From positions 1,802,545 to 1,866,544 of the forward strand of contig NC_088790.1 in NCBI RefSeq assembly GCF_949628265.1: a stretch of DNA of 64,000 nucleotides, in the 5' to 3' direction. Below the pieces are notes generated by a model. That model saw only the letters and a program-made list of their open reading frames with translations, did not search any database and was not told where the DNA came from. The position numbers and the translations under genes are program-made. This stretch comes from Cloeon dipterum. Lineage: Eukaryota; Arthropoda; Insecta; Ephemeroptera; Baetidae. Numbering within the stretch: position 1 is the first letter of the stretch; every line of letters starts with the position of its first letter. Of the stretch, positions 10,091 to 18,508 are shown one piece after another.

Positions 10091-11295
10091 TGTGCCGACT
10101 GCTCGGGTGTCGCGGGGCTCGGTCCGCGCGCTCGGGCGCGCTCACGGGGTTCTGGGGTCGGTGTCTAGGGGGGAGGGTTGACCTCACTTGGGATTCTTCG
10201 CTCGCGGCACAAATAGCTAGCTTACTAACAATCTCTAACCTGACTTAAAGCGCTACTGAAATTCTAGAAACAATTCTACCTAGTCCTGGTTTAAGGGTAA
10301 ATGTTCAGAAGGGAAAACAAGCAGGGTTTGGCAAGCAAGGGAACCGATTTTATTGGCAAACTAATTTAATTACAAAGTGAAATTGGCTCTACTTTAATAG
10401 GGCAGGAAAACAGCTCTGAAGGAGCTGTGAAAAACCTCCCGAAAGAAAAAGTGGCTTTAATCTACTGAATTTAATTGACTTTAATTTGAGAGAAATTACA
10501 AAGATTGGGTTTGGTGTGTTCGCCGGTGGCGGCCAATTAGCGGGCGCCCAAGTCAGGCGGCGGCCTTCTCACAGAGAGGCCATGCCCTGGACTTGGTGAC
10601 AACGCGTCCCACACAGGCCACACCGACTAGCACAACCGTTTCCCCAATTTGCAAGCCAGACGCGGAACTCACGGGCGAGAAGCGGGCTAATAACTGTGAC
10701 AAAACGCGACAAAGTCACGTCCAGAATGCCGCGTACAGTCCTAGCCACGCAAGTTCCACGCAATCTGACGCAATCAGCCGCCAGAAACAGAAACTTAATC
10801 GATCCGCGATCATCCGCTCTAAATCGCGCTTTAATCCGGTGAGCGGCGCACGCCCGGCTCACCGACAAGCGATATCTCTCACAAAACAACGAAAATTACA
10901 AAGAAAAACCGAATAATTCGCCAAATTCGCGCGGGACCACGCCAAGTCTCTCTACTTGCGTGCTCTGTCCCGCGCTATTCTCGCTTCACAATCCGCCAAA
11001 TCCCACTAAATCCCGCTAACCTTTCTCTCGCCTACGCCGCTCAGGGTTCCTGGACCTCCGCAGGTCGCCAGGACCGCCCCGAACGCTCACAAAACGCGCT
11101 GGATCGACGCCACGCCGTGTGCTCCCTGCACCCGCGTTCGCTCGCTTCCAGACTCTCTTCCAGACTCTCTTCCAGACTGCTGTCTAGCGCGCGCAGCGCT
11201 CTGATTGGCCGTGAGCGCTAGGCTCGCCTATTACGCTCAAGTGCCAACTTATCTTTTGACTAGGGCGGGCGGGAACAAGGGGGATCACGGCCACA
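10091..11295 (-). repeat. 3' LTR of the retrotransposon (element orientation)
   Basis: 1205 bp, TG...CA ends, the same length as its partner at 13294-14498. It contains a short tandem TTCCAGACTCTC repeat near 11147-11180 and GC-rich blocks. The 106- and 107-residue open frames inside it occur identically in both LTRs and look like chance frames. Being on the same strand as H1, its own poly(A) or promoter signals could affect H1 transcription; no specific signal was pinned down. Confidence 0.9.
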
Positions 11296-11379
11296 TGCCC
11301 CCCAGAAATTTACCTGGGGGTGCAACCTCCAGGGAAATTTCTCACAACAAGGGGGACACGGCGCGAAAACTTTGGCATA

Positions 11380-13197
11380 TTAGTGGAGAACCACTTTAAT
11401 GCGGTGATTTGACCAAAGGCTTGACGCCCTCGGTCTTGGCCAAGATGGTCGGCGCTTCTTGAGCGCCGCCAACAGGCGGTGGTTGTCCCACCACTGACTG
11501 GCCTTGAGGGGTTCACCAAACCTCCTCGAAGCCATCAGCTTAAGCCTGTGGTTTGACCACTGGCGGCTCGCTTTCGCGTGCATGGTTTCTTCTTGCTGTC
11601 GGCGACGCGCCGTCTTCGTCTGCCGCTGGCCTTCAGGTGGTCTGCGCCTCCTCCTCCTTCCTTCACGGCGGCAGGATTGGGGGCCTCTCTTTCTCCTGGG
11701 CTGACGTCCATCAGGCTCGTCCTGCATCGGCTCCAGAGCAGGCCAGGTCCTCCGAGGACGCGTCATCTTCGCACGTCGGCTTCGGTTTCGTCTGGTCTTC
11801 ATCCTGTGGTTTGAGCAGACACTGCTCGAGCGCGGCCGCTTTAGACCGCGGCTCTGTTGCTCCTTGGTAGGAGACTCATTTCTCGCCCTGGCGTACACTT
11901 CTGCCAGTTTGACGTCACATCTTGGGGTTTTGAATGGGGCCTTAGGTGGCACCTTTACAGGTAGCACCTCAGGGGGACCCTCAATTGGGCCGTGGCTTTG
12001 CGCCTCTGGTGGCGCAGCCAGCGTCACAACAGGTGGCGCTGAACGCGGCTGAACAAGGGGCGCTGGTGGCGCAACATCTTGTTCCCTCTCAGGCAACGCT
12101 TTAGGTACCGCGCTGCGCGGCACGTCAGGGGGCACCACAGACAGAGCCTCGCGCCGCTCAATCAGCAGCGTTGGCGGCACCTCAGACGGCGTCACCCGCA
12201 GCGGCGCCTCATGCGGCACCTTACACGGCGCTGGCGGGATGGCAGCCAGCTCCGGATCAGGTAGCACGGCGGACAGAGCCCCCTCAGGTGGCGCAATGTG
12301 CTGTACCTCACGCTGCACCACACTAGGCGCAGGTGTCACATCAGGTGGCGCACCACGCGGCTCAGAGGGCTGTGCCGTCATTGGGCGCGACTCCTGGAAC
12401 CTGAGTGGCCGCTTTTCGCGTTCCTCCCAAGCGTCTCTTTCCGCCCAAATCGTGACAAGCTCCATGCGGAGCTCTTTGATCCGGTGGTTAGCCGAACCAG
12501 GTCCACTCATCCAGTCAATCGCCTTGGCCTGCTGTCTGACTTCAGCCAGTTTCACCTTTACGGCGTCTGACTTCTGCCGGAAGAGGTTCTCAGCCCTCAG
12601 TTGTCGTTCCGGCGAAACCCACCATTCCATAAGTTCAAGTTCTTCTCGCGTTAGTTTCGTCCGCCGGCCTTGCCAAAGCCGTTGTGTGATCTCTCGAGCC
12701 TGCAACTCACGAGAATCATCAACAGGAGCAGCCATCAGGCGCTCGTACTCGAGGACGTAGCATTTGCGCTCCTCGTCTGTAGTCTGACGGCTCCCCTCGT
12801 CAACCGTCGGAGAATACGCCTCATTCGGCATCGATGGCGACGCCGGCGGCACCGCAAGCGGGGCCAGGGGCCTGGCAAGCGGGGCCGTGGGTATGGCAAG
12901 CGGGGCTGTGGGCCCTGCAAGCCGGGCCGGGCGCGCTTCTTCACCAAGCCGGGGCCAGTCGAAGCCGACCATGTACCCAATCACACACTGGCTTGCAGCC
13001 GCAGGTGACTGGACAGGCGGGCCAAGCCTCGAGGCGTCAATGAAAGGGCAGGGCCGACTCAGAAACGCGCCATTTTGCGGTTCTGGACCAGGCCATGTGT
13101 CCTCCACCTGAGGGCTCACAACTCGGGCATAGCCGGAGAAGTTTACATAGTCATTTCCAGGCAAGTTACAAAAATTTTTACCGTTAAACCAAGACAT
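11380..13197 (-). CDS. Retrotransposon internal ORF, possible Gag-like protein
   Basis: First ATG at 13197 gives 605 residues, starting MSWFNGKNFCNLPGNDYVNF. The frame is open further upstream but without an ATG. The N-terminal third is followed by a proline/alanine repeat tract (PLAIPTAPLARPLAPLAVPP), then a charged helical part (TREELELMEWW), a long Pro/Val-rich low-complexity middle and a strongly Arg-rich C-terminus. A short word (S/A)NHR(I/M/L)K recurs four times exactly and once as DNHRLLA, ending SLWSNHRIKVVLH. No CCHC zinc knuckle, protease or polymerase motif is seen. Position and basic tail suggest a nucleic-acid-binding Gag-like product, but this is inference; it may be a captured or novel ORF. 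Base composition is much richer in G+C than host introns. Confidence 0.6.
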   Translation of the reverse strand: MSWFNGKNFCNLPGNDYVNFSGYARVVSPQVEDTWPGPEPQNGAFLSRPCPFIDASRLGPPVQSPAAASQCVIGYMVGFDWPRLGEEARPARLAGPTAPLAIPTAPLARPLAPLAVPPASPSMPNEAYSPTVDEGSRQTTDEERKCYVLEYERLMAAPVDDSRELQAREITQRLWQGRRTKLTREELELMEWWVSPERQLRAENLFRQKSDAVKVKLAEVRQQAKAIDWMSGPGSANHRIKELRMELVTIWAERDAWEEREKRPLRFQESRPMTAQPSEPRGAPPDVTPAPSVVQREVQHIAPPEGALSAVLPDPELAAIPPAPCKVPHEAPLRVTPSEVPPTLLIERREALSVVPPDVPRSAVPKALPEREQDVAPPAPLVQPRSAPPVVTLAAPPEAQSHGPIEGPPEVLPVKVPPKAPFKTPRCDVKLAEVYARARNESPTKEQQSRGLKRPRSSSVCSNHRMKTRRNRSRRAKMTRPRRTWPALEPMQDEPDGRQPRRKRGPQSCRREGRRRRRRPPEGQRQTKTARRRQQEETMHAKASRQWSNHRLKLMASRRFGEPLKASQWWDNHRLLAALKKRRPSWPRPRASSLWSNHRIKVVLH

Positions 13198-13273
13198 AGC
13201 GCTATCAGGGTAAGCTAACTGGGTGCAAGAGGAAGGGCAGTACAAAATTTGCGAACAACAAAAAATGCACTGA

Positions 13274-13291
13274 TCCCGGCCGAGCCCCCAC
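13274..13291 (-). promoter_or_regulatory. Primer-binding site, tRNA-Pro type
   Basis: Reads TGGGGGCTCGGCCGGGAT on the minus strand, two bases inside the 5' LTR edge. It differs at one position from the standard tRNA-Pro primer-binding site (GTCC versus GGCC in the middle). It fixes the orientation of the element as minus and shows that minus-strand DNA synthesis would be primed by a proline tRNA. Confidence 0.85.
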
Positions 13292-13293
13292 TT

Positions 13294-14498
13294 TGTGCCG
13301 ACTGCTCGGGTGTCGCGGGGCTCGGTCCGCGCGCTCGGGCGCGCTCACGGGGTTCTGGGGTCGGTGTCTAGGGGGGAGGGTTGACCTCACTTGGGATTCT
13401 TCGCTCGCGGCACAAATAGCTAGCTTACTAACAATCTCTAACCTGACTTAAAGCGCTACTGAAATTCTAGAAACAATTCTACCTAGTCCTGGTTTAAGGG
13501 TAAATGTTCAGAAGGGAAAACAAGCAGGGTTTGGCAAGCAAGGGAACCGATTTTATTGGCAAACTAATTTAATTACAAAGTGAAATTGGCTCTACTTTAA
13601 TAGGGCAGGAAAACAGCTCTGAAGGAGCTGTGAAAAACCTCCCGAAAGAAAAAGTGGCTTTAATCTACTGAATTTAATTGACTTTAATTTGAGAGAAATT
13701 ACAAAGATTGGGTTTGGTGTGTTCGCCGGTGGCGGCCAATTAGCGGGCGCCCAAGTCAGGCGGCGGCCTTCTCACAGAGAGGCCATGCCCTGGACTTGGT
13801 GACAACGCGTCCCACACAGGCCACACCGACTAGCACAACCGTTTCCCCAATTTGCAAGCCAGACGCGGAACTCACGGGCGAGAAGCGGGCTAATAACTGT
13901 GACAAAACGCGACAAAGTCACGTCCAGAATGCCGCGTACAGTCCTAGCCACGCAAGTTCCACGCAATCTGACGCAATCAGCCGCCAGAAACAGAAACTTA
14001 ATCGATCCGCGATCATCCGCTCTAAATCGCGCTTTAATCCGGTGAGCGGCGCACGCCCGGCTCACCGACAAGCGATATCTCTCACAAAACAACGAAAATT
14101 ACAAAGAAAAACCGAATAATTCGCCAAATTCGCGCGGGACCACGCCAAGTCTCTCTACTTGCGTGCTCTGTCCCGCGCTATTCTCGCTTCACAATCCGCC
14201 AAATCCCACTAAATCCCGCTAACCTTTCTCTCGCCTACGCCGCTCAGGGTTCCTGGACCTCCGCAGGTCGCCAGGACCGCCCCGAACGCTCACAAAACGC
14301 GCTGGATCGACGCCACGCCGTGTGCTCCCTGCACCCGCGTTCGCTCGCTTCCAGACTCTCTTCCAGACTCTCTTCCAGACTGCTGTCTAGCGCGCGCAGC
14401 GCTCTGATTGGCCGTGAGCGCTAGGCTCGCCTATTACGCTCAAGTGCCAACTTATCTTTTGACTAGGGCGGGCGGGAACAAGGGGGATCACGGCCACA
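13294..14498 (-). repeat. 5' LTR of the retrotransposon (element orientation)
   Basis: 1205 bp; the same length and, as far as compared, the same sequence as 10091-11295. It would carry the element's promoter, pointing toward the internal ORF and toward the 3' half of the H1 gene. It is followed on its outer side by the right CACC target copy and H1 codons 43 to 1. Confidence 0.9.
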
Positions 14499-14502
14499 CA
14501 CC

Positions 14503-14631
14503 GCGCCGGTCCAAAGCCGTCAAGGCCTCCTCCACCATCACCGACGTCTTCGGGTGCTTCAGGGCGCTGATTGGGCGACTCCCTCCTGCAGCTGCGGCGG
14601 GGACTATTTCCTCTTCTTCGTCAGACAGCAT
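14503..14631 (-). pseudogene. Histone H1, 5' part (start codon to globular-domain helix 1)
   Basis: ATG at 14631 in a CAACAATG context begins MLSDEEEEIVPAAAAGGSRP, followed by the globular-domain opening HPKTSVMVEEALTALDRR (residues 26-43). The acidic N-terminus before the domain is unusual for somatic H1, which generally starts Ala/Pro/Lys-rich; acidic N-termini are known in some germline or embryonic linker histones. The frame runs straight into the LTR at 14502. Joined with 9707-10090 through a single CACC, it restores the RRGGSSL motif. Confidence 0.9.
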
Positions 14632-15299
14632 TGTTGATGAGAATATGCAGCTTTTAGAAACGAGAATGAATCCAAGGGAACAGGATAAGTGCGAATGGCG
14701 TCACGCACACGTACTGCTTTAAAGATTTTTGAATTCTCTTTTTAACCTCCAGTAATGAGGAATGGTATAAGGTGTGGGTCTAAATTTATTCTTCTTATTG
14801 CATTTAAAAGTTAGATGATTCGCATTTGCTGCCGAATTAAAAACTTGGATTAATTGGCTGGAAGGAGGTTAAAAAGTGCAGATCGATCAGGTGGTGGAGT
14901 TTTGTACTCTTGCAGAGAATTTAGAACGGAATTCTTAACATCCTCGAAAGTATTCCGAGCCGCAAACAGAGAGAACACGAATTCCGATTCCCGCCATTTC
15001 TGATTAAGCGCTAATGCCGCGCTCGGCGCGCTCTGTCGGCGAAGAACGGCAACCGAGCAACCTCTGCAGCTGCCAGCTGCAGCGAGTGCAGCGCTAGGGA
15101 ACGCAGCCAGCTAATCAGCCAATCAGCGTCGGCCTCTGCGTCACGTGATCAGTGAGTGATATAAACAAACCAAGGGCTACATTACGAGGCGAATAAATTC
15201 GACTCGATTGAGGCCAATCCGTCGTAGAGGCGGACCTGGACGAATTTCGGCCGCCGAATCGGCCTCACTTGGCTGCCGGACGTCCAGTCATGAGCGCAG
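14632..15299. promoter_or_regulatory. Shared upstream region of histone H1 (minus) and Atg101 (plus)
   Basis: The two start codons lie 669 bp apart in divergent orientation. The GC-rich core at about 14980-15150 contains a 19-bp perfect palindrome CTGCAGCTGCCAGCTGCAG (15064-15082), a CCAAT box (15119-15123, in AGCCAATCAG) and a palindromic E-box TCACGTGA (15141-15148). An AT-rich GATATAAAC lies at about 15158. CCAAT boxes are common in histone promoters. TCACGTGA matches the CLEAR/M-box core bound by MiT/TFE factors that drive autophagy and lysosome genes. Function is inferred from motif and position only. Confidence 0.55.
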
Positions 15300-16852
15300 A
15301 TGAACGCGCGTTCGCAAACCTTTGAGCTGGTAAGCAGTTGAGACGAATTGCCTTCCCCATAGCAACCAATTCTTCAAGGCTTTTCTGCGACTGATCGCGG
15401 AACAGATGTTTTTTGTTTGGCCTCAACAACAGCAGCTATTAATGATCGATTCTTATTAATTCATTTAATTGTTCACTTTGTGCAGCTCCTGGTTTTAAAA
15501 CTAATTAAAAGGATTCTTAAATTTCAGTACAAAATTTTTTATCAGCTGTCCAAAAAAATGAAAGATTTGAGTGATACATATTGCGTAATAAGCTGATTGT
15601 TGTGGAATAATTGGGATTTTTCCGCAGAGCGTGGAGGGCCGGCAGGTGGAAGAGGCCGTGGCCAGCATTTTCCACACCGTGCTCTTCCACAGGTCGTTTG
15701 GCAAGTTCAAATACAAAGAGGAGGGCTCCTACTCCGTTGGAACCCTGGGCTACGCAGATGTCGACTGCAATTTCATCGACCTCACCTACGTGAGGACTTA
15801 GTTATCAATTTTACCCTTTGAAAAGCAATTAAATATCATTTTCAGGTGTGCTGCAGCTCGGACGAGTTGGACCAGACGCTGAAGCGCGAAATCACGAGCT
15901 TCTCGGAGGCGCTGCGGAGCCACGAAGGGCAGCGCTCGGGCCAGATCTCGCTCGAGTTCTTCCAGAGGAAACGCAGCCGATGGCTGTTCCAGCCCGAGTG
16001 CATCCCGTGGGAGGTGTGGAACGTGCGGCTGGACCTGCTGGCGCTGCACTCGGAGCATGAGCGGCAGGCGTGTCGCGAGCAGGTCGCCGACGTGCTCACC
16101 GACAAGATCATGTGCATCGCCGAAGCCATGAACAGACACGACTTCCTCCCTAAGATGCCCACGCAGGCCGAGCTCGACCTCGTCTTCGACACCTCCTACT
16201 CTGACGTCCAACCCTATCTCTTCAAGGTACGCTGCAATTTTAACAAATTTTAATATTTGATTAATTCTAAAAAATGAATTAAATTAAGAGGATTTTTGTT
16301 GAAAATCGCAGTAAAAGTGAATTTACAGCATTTTCCGTTGCGTGCAACGCCCCTTTTGTTTATATCTGCATTTTGACTTTCCCGCAAATTTTAAGTGAGG
16401 TTTGCCACGCCCCCTATTGAAAATTCTCGAGGAACGACGCCACCATTGTGAATTTCCGGAGTAAGATTGTAAAAATTTTCGTTTTCCCCGCGCTTTAGGT
16501 CATGGGCCACGCCCAAATTTTTCAAATTTTATGGTAAACTACGCCTTCACATCGTATTTGACGCGAATTTTCAGTTAAATAATCAAATTTTACTGTTCTC
16601 CCATGCTCTGCATCACTTGCCACGCCCCCTCTGAACAATTCCTCAGGAATCACGCCCCTATTTCCAAATTCCCGCGATATTTCAGTAGAATGTCGATTTT
16701 CCCTTTTCCGCCCACTGTGTCACGAGCCACGCCCCCTTTTAATTTGTCTGAATTTTGAATTTCTACAGATTGGATACACAACAAGCGGTCCATCGAACGC
16801 ATCGGTGAGTTCAACGATGAAGAAGCTAATCAAAGAGACTCTGTCCTTGTGA
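15300..16852 (+). CDS. Atg101: Autophagy-related protein 101
   Basis: Four exons: 15300-15329, 15628-15789, 15846-16226, 16769-16852. They total 218 codons plus stop, the same length as human ATG101. The protein starts [10 protein letters not shown] then [20 protein letters not shown], with [52 protein letters not shown] (family signature), [15 protein letters not shown] and a C-terminal [13 protein letters not shown]. Atg101 is a HORMA-domain subunit of the Atg1/ULK1 initiation complex; it pairs with Atg13 and acts at the autophagosome formation site through a WF finger. The PERF strip around PWEVW is present. All splice sites are GT/AG. AATAAA lies at 16913-16918, 60 bp after the stop. The third intron (16227-16768) is filled with family D repeats. 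Confidence 0.97.
16280..16750. repeat. Family D degenerate tandem repeat in Atg101 intron 3
   Basis: Roughly 100-120-bp units recur, each with a CCACGCCCC core followed by AAATTC or TTCAAATT, a CGAG/GCGGAATC piece and TTTTCCCGCGCTTT. Cores occur near 16346, 16406, 16508, 16618 and 16728. Similar blocks occur in FoxL2 introns and upstream region and in a PLC-like intron. CCACGCCC is a KLF/Sp-type GC-box word, though there is no evidence that it is used. Confidence 0.65.
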
Positions 16853-17093
16853 CACTCGGCCGTTCAGTTTTTAAGTTTCTTGTTTCCCATTGACGGAAAC
16901 GGATCTCTTGTAAATAAATTTCTGCCAGAATATTTATTTCTTGTAACAAAATGATCACTATTAGCTGTTGAATTGCTATTAAAGAGCGTCATAGTGTTTT
17001 TTTTATTGTATTATTTGTTTAGCTAAAGCTGTAACTGTATAGAAATGAAAGATTTTTAACAAAAAGTATATTTTTCTAAACAATTCCTATGAT

Positions 17094-17120
17094 TGTGTGT
17101 GTGTGTGTGTGTGTGTGTGT
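17094..17120. repeat. (TG)n microsatellite
   Basis: Uninterrupted TG dinucleotides upstream of the Rho-like gene. Open frames translated through it (VCVCVC) are artefacts. Confidence 0.95.
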
Positions 17121-17241
17121 TGTGGGGATGAAATCCAGTTTGGTGGCTTGGATTGCACCACCGTGCCGCATTTATCGGATTAGTGCACTTGGGGGGCTTG
17201 GAGGCGGCGCGCAGTGTCTGGCCGACGGCCGAGAGAAGGGC

Positions 17242-18508
17242 ATGCTGCGTCACAGGGAGGTCCGCATCAAAATCCCCCTGCCCAACCTGCAGGGCTGCTG
17301 CTTCAACTCGAATCCCTCAGGTACACCAATTTCAAATTCGTTCATTTTCCCGCACACAATTCAACGAACTTGAGTTTAAATTATACTTCTGCCTTGGTGT
17401 CGATTTCAAGGCCCATTTATTTAAATTTCTTCCAATGCCGCAAGTTGGGCTTCAGTATTACATCTGATCTGAGAGCTGAATCGACGCTCCATTTTTTGTA
17501 AATAATGTGGCAAAAAATTCCAGGAGTGGCGCGCGTGAGGAAAAAACTGGTGATCGTCGGAGATGGGGCGTGCGGAAAGACTTGTTTGCTCATCGTTTTC
17601 AGCAAAGACCAGTTCCCTGAGGTCTACGTGCCGACCGTCTTTGAAAACTACGTAGCAGACATCGAGGTGGATGACACACAGGTAATTTTCTGTCTTCAAA
17701 TGAGCATAGAGCGAAAGAAATTTGCGAAATTTTAACTTTTTACCTTGTTATTCGTGCTGTCATTTAAATGTTCGCTTCATTTTTTCAACTCAAAACATTA
17801 AATAATGTTTTTTCGTGAAATAAACGTATGAAAAACGGATTTTGCAAATTATTACATCAAAAAACGTAATTATTGTATTTTACGCGAGTTACTTGCGGGA
17901 ATTTAAAAAAAAAGAGGACGTGGTATGCGATTTAAAGTGCGGGATCACTAAAATTGATTCTTGGGAAAACCTTTCATTTCAACTAAAAATAAGATCTCTT
18001 ATGAATTTTTGAAAGGAGGCGTGCTACGTGTTGATAATCCTAGTAAATTGAAATAATTCCTATTTTTTTGGATCTCTCAAACAGGATAAAAATTATAAAA
18101 TAAATTTCCTAGGTGGAGTTGGCGTTGTGGGACACGGCGGGACAAGAGGACTACGACCGGCTGCGTCCCCTTTCATACCCGGACACGGACGTGGTTCTCG
18201 TGTGCTTCTCGCTCGACTCGCCAGACTCGCTGGAGAACATCGCGGAAAAGTGGACGCCGGAGGTGAAGCACTTTTGTCCGAGCGTGCCGGTGCTGCTGGT
18301 GGGCCTGAAGAAGGACCTGCGCGGCAGGGTGGGCGGCTGCGTGGCCGCCGAGGAGGGCCGCGCCATGGCCGACAAGGTGCACGCCTACGGCTACCTCGAG
18401 TGTTCGGCCAAGAACAAGGACGGCGTGCAGGAGGTCTTCGAGGCGGCCACCAGGGCGGCCCTGCAGACGCCCCGCCGCCGCCGCCCCCTCCGTTGCACCC
18501 TCCTCTGA
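17242..18508 (+). CDS. Divergent Rho-family small GTPase with altered G4 motif
   Basis: Exons 17242-17320 (tentative), 17524-17681 and 18113-18508 give 210 residues. An alternative start at 17505 ([15 protein letters not shown]), without the first exon, gives 190. The body is RhoA/Rho1-like: P-loop GDGACGKT, switch [12 protein letters not shown], switch [23 protein letters not shown]5 ECSAK, and a polybasic tail [11 protein letters not shown] whose CTLL box predicts geranylgeranylation. Two departures stand out. The G4 motif NKKD reads LKKD (Leu144), removing the Asn that contacts guanine. The Rho insert helix after it is shortened by about ten residues ([19 protein letters not shown]). The 26-residue N-terminal exon ([20 protein letters not shown]...) is unlike known Rho N-termini but is phase-compatible and GC-rich. 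It is likely a lineage-specific Rho1 duplicate with unusual nucleotide cycling; true Rho1 is presumably elsewhere. Confidence 0.85.

Larger units (their letters stand above)
10091..14498 (-). mobile_element. Non-autonomous LTR retrotransposon, 4.4 kb, inserted in histone H1
   Basis: Two direct repeats of 1205 bp (10091-11295 and 13294-14498) flank a 1998-bp internal region. The LTRs begin TGTGCCGAC and end GGCCACA, with short TGTG/CACA inverted termini. The element reads on the minus strand: two bases after the 13294 LTR edge comes TGGGGGCTCGGCCGGGAT, one mismatch from a classic tRNA-Pro primer-binding site, and a G-rich purine tract (CTGGGGGGCA) lies just before the other LTR. Only one long internal frame exists and no reverse transcriptase, integrase, RNase H or protease motifs are visible, so it needs enzymes from a related element. 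I found no difference between the two LTRs over the parts compared, and their spurious open frames are identical, indicating very recent insertion. Flanking CACC duplications prove transposition into H1. Confidence 0.93.

Noticed and set aside
10569-10916. 106- and 107-codon frames on both strands of the LTR, repeated at 13772-14119
   Set aside because: The identical pair reflects LTR identity only; opposite-strand overlap and composition indicate chance frames.
11504-13111. Several plus-strand open frames inside the retrotransposon
   Set aside because: They are antisense shadows of the 605-residue minus-strand ORF in GC-rich, codon-biased sequence.
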